Shown: piece after piece, positions 7,875 through 14,872 of the stretch
How the letters are laid out: each line of letters opens with the position of its first letter
Numbering within the stretch: position 1 is the stretch's first letter
The notes under the pieces: generated by a model
The model's input: only the letters and a program-made list of their open reading frames with translations
Databases searched by the model: none
Told to the model about the DNA's origin: nothing
Assembly: GCA_017649745.1 (NCBI GenBank)
Contig: JAGCGE010000122.1
Location: forward strand, 1 to 22,898
Length of the DNA stretch: 22,898 nucleotides
Direction: 5' to 3'
DNA from: Clostridiales bacterium
GTDB taxonomy: Bacteria > Bacillota_A > Clostridia > Saccharofermentanales > Saccharofermentanaceae
Made by a program: the position numbers and the translations under genes

Positions 7875-8993
7875 TCATTCCTTATCGATATCGATAGTAA
7901 CGATCTCGCACTTACTAGCCATCCTGAACGGCATAGCCCATATACCTGATCCTGAAGATACGATGACCTGCGGTTTATCATCTGCTTCACGATAATAACC
8001 GTAATCAACCTTGAAGAGCATCTTCGTAACTAGATTAGCAGGAAACATCTGTCCATGGTGAGTGTGTCCGGCTAAGATAAGATCATATTTATTGTCATAC
8101 TCCCCTATCTTTCCAGGATTATGATCAAGAACGATAACCGGATATTTGAAGTTACACTTATCTTCTATATCCTTAAGTTCACTTCTCGTATTATCTCCGA
8201 ACCCGCCCATTGGCTCAGGATCGATCCTACCAAGAACAGTAAATCTACCGTCGATATCAACGAACTCATCTTTAAGCAACTTGATTCCGCAACTTAAGAC
8301 AAACTTCTCCATATCCGGATAAGTCTTCCCTGCATCATGGTTACCAAGGCAGTAATATATTCCGTACTTTGTCTTGATCTTACCAACAAGTCTTCTTATC
8401 TCATCAGGATCTATTATCGCGAAAAAGTTATTATTGAACATATCACCTGAGATAAATAACACATCAGCATTTTGTTCGTTAATAAGCTTAACTGTTTCTC
8501 TAAATCTTCTTTCAGAATTGACCGCACCAAGATGCACGTCAGATATCATTACAGCTCTAAGACCATCCTTAAGCTTATGATCAAGTTTTATCTTATATGG
8601 GGTAACATGTATCTTCGAATAATTAAAGTAGCCTATGATGATTATCACAGCAGACAAGATCAATACGACAAACCCGCCGTACCTTTCGAAAAGAGCCGGA
8701 TCATTATCAGTAAGCTTAAATATGAGCCTTCCAAGATCATAGAAAAGCCAGAACACAAAGGAAAACATAAATACAAGCATAAAGATGCCGCCGACCCAGT
8801 CAACGACTTTCTTAACTCTGACAGGCACTCTGTGACTGTAAAAGGTTGTTACTGATGCTATTGGAAAAAGTGCAAAAACTATACCGAAAGCTATGGCACT
8901 TAATGAATCAACATATAGGTGCAACCATTGATAAGTCCTGTAAGCAGGATAGATATTCAAAAGAAAATACAAAAAAATATAGACCTGATACAT
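7875..8993 (-). CDS. Membrane-anchored metallophosphoesterase (YaeI/YkuE-like)
   Basis: Residues 1-125 form about four membrane helices (roughly 3-18, 31-50, 67-88, 106-122). Residues 145-372 are a calcineurin-like phosphoesterase with all five metal-site blocks: SDVHLG (Asp-152, His-154), GDMF (Asp-184), GNHD (Asn-218, His-219), LDHNP (His-291) and GHTHHGQ (His-310, His-312). Relatives hydrolyse phosphomonoesters or diesters, and some act on UDP-diacylglucosamine-like lipids; the substrate here is unknown. The start is unusual. No ribosome site precedes the ATG at 8993, an in-frame TGA lies six codons upstream, and a TGATATAAT extended -10 promoter ends ten bases before the ATG. The message is therefore probably leaderless. 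The N-terminal asparagine/tyrosine-rich helix fits the family, so I do not favour an internal start. Confidence 0.9.
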   Translation of the reverse strand: MYQVYIFLYFLLNIYPAYRTYQWLHLYVDSLSAIAFGIVFALFPIASVTTFYSHRVPVRVKKVVDWVGGIFMLVFMFSFVFWLFYDLGRLIFKLTDNDPALFERYGGFVVLILSAVIIIIGYFNYSKIHVTPYKIKLDHKLKDGLRAVMISDVHLGAVNSERRFRETVKLINEQNADVLFISGDMFNNNFFAIIDPDEIRRLVGKIKTKYGIYYCLGNHDAGKTYPDMEKFVLSCGIKLLKDEFVDIDGRFTVLGRIDPEPMGGFGDNTRSELKDIEDKCNFKYPVIVLDHNPGKIGEYDNKYDLILAGHTHHGQMFPANLVTKMLFKVDYGYYREADDKPQVIVSSGSGIWAMPFRMASKCEIVTIDIDKE

Positions 8994-9026
8994 AACGACA
9001 GAATTATATCACATGTATCAGGTCTA
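8971..9026 (-). terminator. Perfect 14-bp hairpin with U-tract overlapping the next start codon
   Basis: On the minus strand a 14-base arm (9026-9013) and its perfect complement (8993-8980) flank a 19-base loop and are followed by a T-rich run (8979-8971). The geometry is that of an intrinsic terminator for the NifX-like gene. The distal arm contains the ATG and first codons of the metallophosphoesterase, so the element could also mask that start in read-through transcripts. Confidence 0.6.
9003..9011 (-). promoter_or_regulatory. Extended -10 promoter inside the hairpin loop
   Basis: On the minus strand TGATATAAT occupies 9011-9003: a perfect TATAAT with the TGn extension. No good -35 lies 16-18 bases upstream (CATTTT at 17; the nearest TTGACC is 22 away), which is tolerated by extended -10 promoters. 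The predicted transcription start (about 8995-8997) is two to four bases from the ATG at 8993. Confidence 0.5.
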
Positions 9027-9050
9027 AAATGGTCAATATTGTGTTAACAA

Positions 9051-9521
9051 TCAATCGTGATGATGTCCGCAACCGCAGTCATGATCATGATGATCATGGT
9101 CGTGATGATGCTCGTGCTCATGTTCGTGATCATGGTCATGACAACCACATGTGCAATGCTCACCGTGTTCATGATCGTGATGATGATGATCACAGTTAGC
9201 TTCCTTATTCTGATCGAGCTCACCCTTCAAAAGAAGTTCAACGGCTTCATCAGAAGAACCCTCATTACCTGCGAAGATCTCAATATCTTCTTCATCAAGT
9301 GCGAGCTGAGCTCCAACACCGATACCACCACAGATAAGTGTCTTAACTCCAGCCTCAGCAAGGAATCCTGCCAAAGCACCATGTCCGTCTCCTTCTGCTG
9401 AAACAACTTCTGAAGCTGTTACTTTATTATCCTGTATCTCATAGATCTTAAAAAATTCCGTATGACCGAAATGACCAAAGATGTTACCTGTTTCTTTATC
9501 GTAAGTTACTGCTATCTTCAT
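9051..9521 (-). CDS. NifX/NifB-family (dinitrogenase Fe-Mo cofactor) protein with His-rich tail
   Basis: Residues 1-105 match the small alpha/beta NifX/NafY-like domain: MKIAVTYD at the start, FGHFGHTEFFKIYE (about 15-28) and LICGGIGVGAQLAL (about 62-75), as in stand-alone members of many anaerobes without nitrogenase. Residues 110-156 form a tail containing 22 histidines, six cysteines (including CTCGC at 123-127 and CGC at 149-151) and many Asp/Glu residues. Such tails bind zinc, nickel or other metals and are found in metal stores and delivery factors. No other nif gene is in the window, so a nitrogenase role is not supported. Metal storage or Fe-S/metal delivery is more plausible, in keeping with the neighbouring exporters. 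The start has an AGGAGAG site. The gene ends at a hairpin shared with the next gene. Confidence 0.85.
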   Translation of the reverse strand: MKIAVTYDKETGNIFGHFGHTEFFKIYEIQDNKVTASEVVSAEGDGHGALAGFLAEAGVKTLICGGIGVGAQLALDEEDIEIFAGNEGSSDEAVELLLKGELDQNKEANCDHHHHDHEHGEHCTCGCHDHDHEHEHEHHHDHDHHDHDCGCGHHHD

Positions 9522-9586
9522 GATAAACTCTCCTAAATGATTTAGTCTTTATTATCTTTATCGATATCGATTGAAAAAGCAAGCAC

Positions 9587-9614
9587 AAAAAAAGTTGCCT
9601 CATTAGAGACAACT
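9587..9614 (-). terminator. Intrinsic terminator of the tRNA operon
   Basis: On the minus strand a nine-base stem (9614-9606 with 9601-9593, one G-T pair) and a four-base loop are followed by seven T residues (9593-9587). It lies seven bases after the CCA end of tRNA-fMet. Confidence 0.85.
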
Positions 9615-9620
9615 CTTAGA

Positions 9621-9697
9621 TGGTTGCGGAGGCGGGACTCGAACCTCACGACCTCCGGGTTATGAGCCCGGCAAGCTACCAACTGCTCCACTCCGCG
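9621..9697 (-). tRNA. Initiator tRNA-fMet (CAT)
   Basis: A 77-base cloverleaf with encoded CCA and anticodon CAT at 9664-9662. Initiator identity is shown by the unpaired C1-A72 at the acceptor end and by three consecutive G-C pairs (GGG/CCC) closing the anticodon loop. The acceptor stem (GCGGAG/CTCCGC) and anticodon stem (CCGGG/CCCGG) are perfect. The T arm is odd: the 5' strand has six bases (GTGAGG) against five on the 3' strand (CCCGC), leaving a bulged A at 9646. The D loop is one base shorter than in the usual Bacillus-type fMet. Confidence 0.93.
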
Positions 9698-9716
9698 ATG
9701 TTGGTTATCTTGAAAC

Positions 9717-9803
9717 TGGTGCTCGTGACCGGACTTGAACCGGTACGGATTTTACTCCGACGGATTTTAAGTCCGTTGCGTCTGCCTATTCCGCCACACG
9801 AGC
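9717..9803 (-). tRNA. tRNA-Leu (TAA)
   Basis: An 87-base class II tRNA with encoded CCA. The acceptor stem GCTCGTG/CACGAGC and the anticodon stem ACGGA/TCCGT are perfect, with anticodon TAA at 9769-9767. The long variable arm (CGGAGTAAAATCCG region) and the T arm ACCGG-TTCAAGT-CCGGT are standard for leucine. It is the first gene of the two-tRNA operon, 19 bases before tRNA-fMet. Confidence 0.97.
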
Positions 9804-9821
9804 ATTTTCAAGCGCTTAAAG

Positions 9822-9850
9822 ATAATAACATTTAAGTTTTTAGTTGTCAA
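9822..9850 (-). promoter_or_regulatory. Strong promoter of the tRNA operon
   Basis: On the minus strand TTGACA (9850-9845) and TATTAT (9827-9822) are separated by exactly 17 bases. The expected start, near 9815, is about 12 bases before mature tRNA-Leu. Confidence 0.85.
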
Positions 9851-9919
9851 ACACTTTTCGAAAAAGAGGATAATAAACAAAAATGCCTTACTGTTTTAAT
9901 ATATGTGAAATGTAACACG

Positions 9920-9948
9920 TTGAAAACAATACTAAATTGAATTATATT
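9920..9948 (+). promoter_or_regulatory. Promoter of the stalked membrane protein gene
   Basis: TTGAAA (9920-9925) and TATATT (9943-9948) are 17 bases apart, in a very AT-rich stretch 33 bases upstream of the ATG. Confidence 0.6.
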
Positions 9949-9980
9949 AATTATTAATAATTATAGGAAGGTGGACATAT

Positions 9981-11900
9981 ATGCTCTATAATTCTGACGA
10001 CAACGAGAACCAGTCAAAAGACGGTAAGCTTTTCGGCGCAGATGATAAAGACATTTTTGATGATGCTCCCGCAGCAGAAGCCAATGAGAATTCAGTCTTT
10101 GGTACACCACAAAAAGACAATTCAAAACACGAATCTCTTTTCGACTCAAGTTATGATGAGGATGATATTAAGAGTAATGATACAGTGGCTTCATCATTTG
10201 TTGTTTCCTTTAAGAACAACGACCCTGTAAATTCAGTTTCAGATAAACTCAAGCAAGATAATGTAGAGGCTATTGAATACGAGGATGACCTCGCTGATTT
10301 CGATTTCGATTCTTCCATCTCAGCATTCAAACCTCTTGCTAAGCCTATCGAGAATGAGGAGCCTGAAGTTAAGAAGACTGAAGAAGTTAAGCCAGAACCA
10401 AAAGCTGAAATTAAGGAAGAAACTAAAGAAGAATCTGCTCCTAATCCATTTAAGAGTGCAGCAGCTGCTAAGGATATTGATTTTGCAGCTTCTGAATCGA
10501 CCAAATCCACAAGTTCATTCTCAGGAAATGCTCCTGCTAACGAACCAGCACCATTCAAGCCGGTCGAGGAAGTTAAGAATAATGTTGAAGAAGTAAAAGA
10601 AGAAGTCAAGAAAGAAGATCTCTTCGTTGATGTTTCCGACGAGAAAGAAAAAGCTCAGGCTCAGGCACCAGCTCCTTCTTCAGTTTCCTCATTTGCTGAA
10701 CCTGAAAAAGAACTCTCCCCTGACAAGAAAGCATTCGAATCTTTTAAGTCATCTACTAAGCCAATGGCTTCAAAGCCTGCTCCTAAGGAGAAACTCGACG
10801 GCGTACAGACATATGGTAAGGTTGCCTCAGGTGTTGATGCATTTGGTAAATCTACTAATGCTGCATCCGTTGAACAAAGACCTCCTGTTAAGCGTCAGGC
10901 TAACAATGTAAGACCAGGTGCAAGCACTTCAGACAACGGTCAGATCAAGAGACCTCCTAGAAGAGGCACATCCAATGCCCCAAGTGCTTTCGCATCAAAC
11001 AACGGTGAGAAGAGAATTCCACCGTCACAGCGTTATTCAGCTGCAAGCCAGACAGGAAATATTCAGCCTGTTCAGCAAGTTGAAACAAGAAAGAAAAAGA
11101 GTTCATTCGGTGTTGGTTCAATAATTGCCGTTATCGTTCTCTTTGTTGTAGTTCTTGGCGCAATCGTCGCTCTGACATTCAGCTCCAAGATCTCCAAATA
11201 CTTCAAGGGAAATCCTAAGGAAACAACTCTCCATACAGAGATCATTAAGGAATCCAAGGAAGATCCAACAGAAGAAACAGAGACTTCAGAAGCTACTTCC
11301 GAAACAACAACAGAGGCTACAACTACTGAAGCAACTACTACGGAAGCAACGACAACAGAAGCTACTACAACTGAAGCAACAACAGAGGCCACAACTACTG
11401 AAGCAACTACTACGGAAGCTACAACAACTGAGGCTACTACAACTGCTACAACAACAGAAGCTACAACTACTGAAGCAACAACAACTGCTACTACTACAGA
11501 AGCTACAACTACTGAGAAAACAACTGAAACAACAAAGAAGCCTTCATCAGGCAGCTCTGCTGTAACAACATTCTATACAAGCATGTCTAACTTCTCAGCA
11601 AATGACTCCGGCTTCACTTGTAACCTCGTTCTTGAGAACTATGGTTCAAAGGATGCTCAGCTTAAGGATTCTGTAAACTCTGTTAAGATCACATTCAATT
11701 CAGATAAGACAATCACAAGCGTTACATCTGATTACTTCACATTCACTGCTGATCCTAACAACAAGAACACATTTATCGGTACTCCATCAAGTGCTACTAT
11801 CGAGTCTGGTGAAAAGTTCAAGGCAGAGATCAAGGTTTCAACTGACGGCAAGCCTTCACACTACGGTTACAAGTCCTGCTACTACGATTGGAACAAGTAA
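9981..11900 (+). CDS. Single-pass membrane protein: disordered cytoplasmic half, Thr/Glu/Ala stalk, small outer domain
   Basis: The family is not recognised. Residues 1-370 are low-complexity and likely disordered: acidic at first with scattered F-containing short motifs, then Lys/Glu/Pro-rich (about 125-215), then Pro/Arg/Asn-rich (about 295-365). A basic patch (ETRKKKSS, 368-375) precedes one membrane helix (376-400), which predicts the N-terminus inside. Outside, residues 436-517 are a stalk built from TTEA-like units, a typical spacer or O-glycosylation substrate. Residues 525-639 form a compact, beta-rich domain with two cysteines (547, 633) and periodic aromatics. In residue pattern it faintly recalls carbohydrate-binding (CBM2-like) or Ig-like sandwiches, but this is weak. 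There is no signal peptide or LPxTG motif. The ribosome site is AGGAAGG. The gene is monocistronic, with a strong terminator. A link between cytoplasm and cell wall or carbohydrate is an inference. Confidence 0.85.
   Translation: MLYNSDDNENQSKDGKLFGADDKDIFDDAPAAEANENSVFGTPQKDNSKHESLFDSSYDEDDIKSNDTVASSFVVSFKNNDPVNSVSDKLKQDNVEAIEYEDDLADFDFDSSISAFKPLAKPIENEEPEVKKTEEVKPEPKAEIKEETKEESAPNPFKSAAAAKDIDFAASESTKSTSSFSGNAPANEPAPFKPVEEVKNNVEEVKEEVKKEDLFVDVSDEKEKAQAQAPAPSSVSSFAEPEKELSPDKKAFESFKSSTKPMASKPAPKEKLDGVQTYGKVASGVDAFGKSTNAASVEQRPPVKRQANNVRPGASTSDNGQIKRPPRRGTSNAPSAFASNNGEKRIPPSQRYSAASQTGNIQPVQQVETRKKKSSFGVGSIIAVIVLFVVVLGAIVALTFSSKISKYFKGNPKETTLHTEIIKESKEDPTEETETSEATSETTTEATTTEATTTEATTTEATTTEATTEATTTEATTTEATTTEATTTATTTEATTTEATTTATTTEATTTEKTTETTKKPSSGSSAVTTFYTSMSNFSANDSGFTCNLVLENYGSKDAQLKDSVNSVKITFNSDKTITSVTSDYFTFTADPNNKNTFIGTPSSATIESGEKFKAEIKVSTDGKPSHYGYKSCYYDWNK
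11286..11531 (+). repeat. Degenerate 12-base tandem repeat encoding the Thr/Glu/Ala stalk
   Basis: Units of about 12 bases encode TTEA or TTAT in varying codons across residues 436-517. Within it, a 43-base segment at 11305-11347 recurs at 11377-11419 with one mismatch, a 72-base offset equal to six units. This indicates recent expansion by slippage or recombination. Confidence 0.9.
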
Positions 11901-11913
11901 TTCAAACAAAACG

Positions 11914-11943
11914 AAATCGGCTGCGATCGCAGCCGATTTTTTT
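11914..11943 (+). terminator. Intrinsic terminator of the stalked protein gene
   Basis: A 26-base perfect palindrome (11914-11939) containing GGCTGC-GATC-GCAGCC is followed by T residues to 11943, 14 bases after the stop codon. Confidence 0.9.
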
Positions 11944-11947
11944 ATGC

Positions 11948-11989
11948 AAAAAAAATATTCCGAAGCGTCATTGAAAGACACTTCGGAAT
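11948..11989 (-). terminator. Intrinsic terminator of prfB
   Basis: On the minus strand a 13-base stem (11989-11977 with 11969-11957, one G-T pair) and a seven-base loop are followed by an eight-base T run (11955-11948). It stands back to back with the plus-strand terminator four bases away, cleanly separating the convergent units. Confidence 0.9.
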
Positions 11990-12005
11990 TCTTTTATATA
12001 ACTAA

Positions 12006-13115
12006 TTATTTCTCGATCTTCATACCTGAAAGGAATGCATTGATGAATCCGTCAAGATTACCATCCATAACAGAATCAACATCAACTACTTCAAATCCTG
12101 TTCTGTGATCCTTAACCATTGTATAAGGACAGAATACGTAAGAACGGATCTGTGATCCCCAAGCGATATCCATCTGATTACCCTTAAGGTCTTCGATCTT
12201 CTCCATCTGAGCTGCCTGAGCAAGAGCAAAGAGCTTAGCCTTAAGCATGTTCATAGCAGTCTCTCTGTTCTGGATCTGGGAACGCTCGGACTGACAAGCT
12301 ACAACAACACCTGTTGGCAAGTGAGTCAAACGTACAGCGGAGTCAGTCTTATTGATGTGCTGTCCTCCCTTACCTGTTGAACGATATGTATCAACACGAA
12401 GATCTGAAGGATCGATCTTGATATCGATCGTATCATCAAGTTCAGGCATTACTTCACAGGAAGCAAAAGATGTATGACGACGACCTGACGCATCAAATGG
12501 TGAAATACGAACAAGACGATGTACGCCAAGTTCTGATCTTAAGAAACCATATGCATTCTCACCTGATACCATGATGGAACAGCTCTTAATACCTGCTTCA
12601 TCACCATCAAGATACTCGAGTACCTTAACTTCGAAATCGTGCATTTCGGCCCAACGGGTATACATTCTGTAAAGCATGCTTACCCAGTCCTGAGCCTCCG
12701 TTCCGCCTGCACCGGCGTGAAGTGTAAGAATTGCATTATTCTTATCATACTCACCTGTAAGCAATGTCTCGAGACGCATCTTTTCGAAATCAGACTTAAA
12801 GCTTTCTACACCTTCCTGAAGCTCAGCAAGAGTATCTGTATCCTCTGCTTCGTTTCCGAGTTCGCACAAAGCAAGAAGGTCTTCTCTTTCAGTAGAAAGG
12901 TTATTAAATGATTCAACCTTCTTCTGAAGTCTCTTAAGACTTGTCTGAAGCTTCTGGGCTTTTTCTACATCATTCCAGAACTCAGGCTCCTGAGTCCTTG
13001 CCTCAAGCTCACTTATCTCAACTAACGTGTGCTCAATATGAAGCGATTCACGAAGTGTCGCAACTGGCTCTTCGTAAGACTCAAGCTCAAGTCTTATGTT
13101 ATCGTATTCAAGCAT
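12006..13115 (-). CDS. prfB: Peptide chain release factor 2 (RF2), no programmed frameshift
   Basis: RF2 releases finished proteins at UGA and UAA codons. The 369-residue protein has the N-terminal helical domain, the SPF stop-codon-reading tripeptide in GVHRLVRISPFD (about 198-209) and the catalytic GGQ in STGKGGQHINKTDSAV (GGQ near 250). It is of normal length and continuous in one frame. The in-frame TGA and Shine-Dalgarno-like CTTTGA found near codon 26 of many prfB genes are absent, so the usual autoregulatory +1 frameshift is missing. The ATG lies inside the end of the aminotransferase gene (eight-base overlap) with an AAGGAAGG site, pointing to translational coupling. It is the last gene of the lrp-aminotransferase-prfB unit. 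Confidence 0.97.
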   Translation of the reverse strand: MLEYDNIRLELESYEEPVATLRESLHIEHTLVEISELEARTQEPEFWNDVEKAQKLQTSLKRLQKKVESFNNLSTEREDLLALCELGNEAEDTDTLAELQEGVESFKSDFEKMRLETLLTGEYDKNNAILTLHAGAGGTEAQDWVSMLYRMYTRWAEMHDFEVKVLEYLDGDEAGIKSCSIMVSGENAYGFLRSELGVHRLVRISPFDASGRRHTSFASCEVMPELDDTIDIKIDPSDLRVDTYRSTGKGGQHINKTDSAVRLTHLPTGVVVACQSERSQIQNRETAMNMLKAKLFALAQAAQMEKIEDLKGNQMDIAWGSQIRSYVFCPYTMVKDHRTGFEVVDVDSVMDGNLDGFINAFLSGMKIEK

Positions 13116-14298
13116 TGTATTTTCCTTCCTTTATTTCATTAACAAATTCAGCAAGCCTTTCCATAGCTGTCTTAATAGACTCCATGGATGCAGCATAACT
13201 TATTCTTACATACCCTTCACCGCACTCACCGAATGCGTTTCCAGGAACGATCGCAACATGTTTTTCCATAAGGAATTTCTCACAGAACTCTTCAGAACTA
13301 AGTCCCAAGCCCTTGATAGATGGGAATGCGTAGAACGCTCCTGAAGGAGTAAAACAATCAAGTCCTGCATTCTTAAGACCTTCAATGATCACTCTTCTTC
13401 TGTGATTATATTCATCCTTCATATCATCAACATACTGAAGACCATTCTTCAATGCATCGATAATAGCGAACTGACTCATGGATGGCGAACACATTATACA
13501 GTATTGATGTATCTTAGTTACAGCCGCGATAAGAGATCTGTTACCTAAGACATAACCAAGTCTCCATCCTGTCATAGCAAAGGACTTCGAAAAACCATTG
13601 ATCATGATAACTCTGTCTCTTAGTTCCTCAAACTGAACCAAAGAACTAGGCTTATCCTCAACATAGTTAAGTTCAGCATAAAGCTCATCAGAGATAACAA
13701 AGATATCAGGATGTTTTACGAGAACATCACGGATCTTAGCAAGATCCTCTTTGGTCATGATAGCACCGGTAGGATTGCTCGGATAACCAAGGATAATATA
13801 TTTAGTCTTATCCGTGATCTTTGCTTCAAGTTCTTCAGGCTGAAGCTTAAAATCATTTTCAGGTTTAGTCTCAATTACAACAGGAACGCCGTGAGCAAAA
13901 CTTACTGTAGCCTTATATGCTACAAAACAAGGTTCAACGATAATTACTTCATCACCCGGATTAATAAGAGCTCTTGCTACAAGATCCAAACCTTCACTTC
14001 CGCCTACAGTGATGAGGATCTCACCGTTCGGATCGTAATTAACACCATATCTGTCAACGATATATTCGCTTATGGCCTTACGTGATTCAATGTAACCTGC
14101 ATTAGGTGAATAATGCGTATAACCGTCTACAAGTGAATTCATACCTGCTTCTCTGATACTCCATGGAGTAACAAAGTCTGGCTCACCTATAGACAAAGAG
14201 ATAACCTCTTTCATTTCATTAGCAAGATCGAAAAACCTTCTGATTGCAGAAGGCGGTACTTGCTTTACCACATCGGAAATCTTATCAGAATAATCCAT
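13108..14298 (-). CDS. PLP-dependent class I/II aminotransferase
   Basis: A fold-type I aminotransferase of 396 residues. Visible sites are Tyr-60 and Tyr-63 of the cofactor region, the SNPTG loop (Asn-175), ISDELY (Asp-204, Tyr-207), the Schiff-base lysine Lys-238 in GFSKSFAMTGWRLGY, and a C-terminal YVRISYA segment whose Arg should bind the substrate carboxylate. The overall pattern resembles the PatA/YugH/AspC-like group, which uses alanine, aspartate or aromatic amino acids; the exact donor cannot be read. It lies 15 bases downstream of an Lrp/AsnC regulator, the same pairing as yugG-yugH in Bacillus, so control by that regulator in response to an amino acid is likely. It overlaps prfB. 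The ribosome site AGAAGGG supports the start. Confidence 0.93.
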   Translation of the reverse strand: MDYSDKISDVVKQVPPSAIRRFFDLANEMKEVISLSIGEPDFVTPWSIREAGMNSLVDGYTHYSPNAGYIESRKAISEYIVDRYGVNYDPNGEILITVGGSEGLDLVARALINPGDEVIIVEPCFVAYKATVSFAHGVPVVIETKPENDFKLQPEELEAKITDKTKYIILGYPSNPTGAIMTKEDLAKIRDVLVKHPDIFVISDELYAELNYVEDKPSSLVQFEELRDRVIMINGFSKSFAMTGWRLGYVLGNRSLIAAVTKIHQYCIMCSPSMSQFAIIDALKNGLQYVDDMKDEYNHRRRVIIEGLKNAGLDCFTPSGAFYAFPSIKGLGLSSEEFCEKFLMEKHVAIVPGNAFGECGEGYVRISYAASMESIKTAMERLAEFVNEIKEGKYNA

Positions 14299-14313
14299 AA
14301 TTAACCCTTCTCA

Positions 14314-14802
14314 TTACAGGATAACAGTCTGTCTGTCATCGTTATCATTCTTATATGTGATAATACCGTCGATCTTGTACTTCTTAAGAATAAAGTGAGA
14401 TTTAGTCGACAGTACGCCTTCAAGTGGAGCAATCTTCTCTGAAATGAAACTTGCGATTTCACGAAGGTTATCATCCTCATAAATGAGCATAAGATCATAA
14501 TCACCTGAAACGAGATAGCAAGATGAAACTTTATCATACTTACAAAGAAGATTTGCAATATGATCATAACCCTTATTTCTCATAGGAGAGAGTTTAACTT
14601 CGATCATGGCAATAACAGACTCACGCTCTGTCTTCTCCCAATTGATCTGAGTTGTATAACCAAGGATTATGCCTTCCTCACTCAACGCTCGAAGTTCGTT
14701 CTGAACATCCTCTTCAGTTGAGCCGAGCATTACCGCTATCTCTTTTGGACAGAGCTTGGCGTTATTCTTGATGAGTTTAAGCAATTCCATTCTGTTGATC
14801 AT
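14314..14802 (-). CDS. Lrp/AsnC-family transcription regulator
   Basis: This 162-residue protein has an N-terminal winged HTH (about 1-52, with IAVMLGSTEEDVQNELRALSEEG) and a C-terminal RAM/ACT-like domain (about 62-140). The latter contains the family hallmark VSGDYDLML (about 98-106) that binds amino-acid effectors at dimer interfaces. Such proteins sense amino acids and control their metabolism, often including the adjacent aminotransferase gene. The C-terminal 20 residues (about 143-162) extend past the RAM domain. The ribosome site AAGGAG lies about eight bases from the ATG. The gene is first in a packed unit with the aminotransferase and prfB, and follows the malic enzyme gene after a hairpin. 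Confidence 0.93.
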   Translation of the reverse strand: MINRMELLKLIKNNAKLCPKEIAVMLGSTEEDVQNELRALSEEGIILGYTTQINWEKTERESVIAMIEVKLSPMRNKGYDHIANLLCKYDKVSSCYLVSGDYDLMLIYEDDNLREIASFISEKIAPLEGVLSTKSHFILKKYKIDGIITYKNDNDDRQTVIL

Positions 14803-14822
14803 AAATAAATCTCCTTATCTAT

Positions 14823-14872
14823 AAAAATTCACCCCGACAAGATCTTCGAATGAAGATTTGAGCGGGGTGAAT
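14823..14872 (-). terminator. Two-tier hairpin between malic enzyme and lrp (terminator or attenuator)
   Basis: On the minus strand a perfect ten-base GC-rich outer stem (14872-14863 with 14836-14827) encloses a second six-base stem (14857-14852 with 14847-14842). Five T residues follow. It probably ends the malic enzyme transcript. Only 25 bases separate it from the lrp ATG, with no room for a separate promoter after it. Confidence 0.75.

Noticed and set aside
9057..9401. Plus-strand open frame rich in Met/Val opposite the His-rich gene
   Set aside because: It is the antisense reading of the repeated CAT/CAC/GAC codons; it has no ribosome site and an implausible composition.
9051..9521. Nitrogenase cofactor gene implying nitrogen fixation
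   Set aside because: Stand-alone NifX/NifB-like domains are common in anaerobes that do not fix nitrogen, and no other nif gene is nearby.
9560..9571. 12-base palindrome ATCGATATCGAT upstream of the NifX-like gene as an operator
   Set aside because: Nearly the same string occurs within the coding end of the metallophosphoesterase (about 7884-7895), so chance is a sufficient explanation in this sequence.
11072..11392. Minus-strand frame encoding repeated VVASVV units
   Set aside because: It is the antisense shadow of the Thr/Glu/Ala repeat; it has no promoter or ribosome site.
11914..11939. Palindrome containing TGCGATCGCA as a special repeat (HIP1-like)
   Set aside because: It is the stem of an intrinsic terminator with a T run, and no other dispersed copies of the whole element were noticed in the window.
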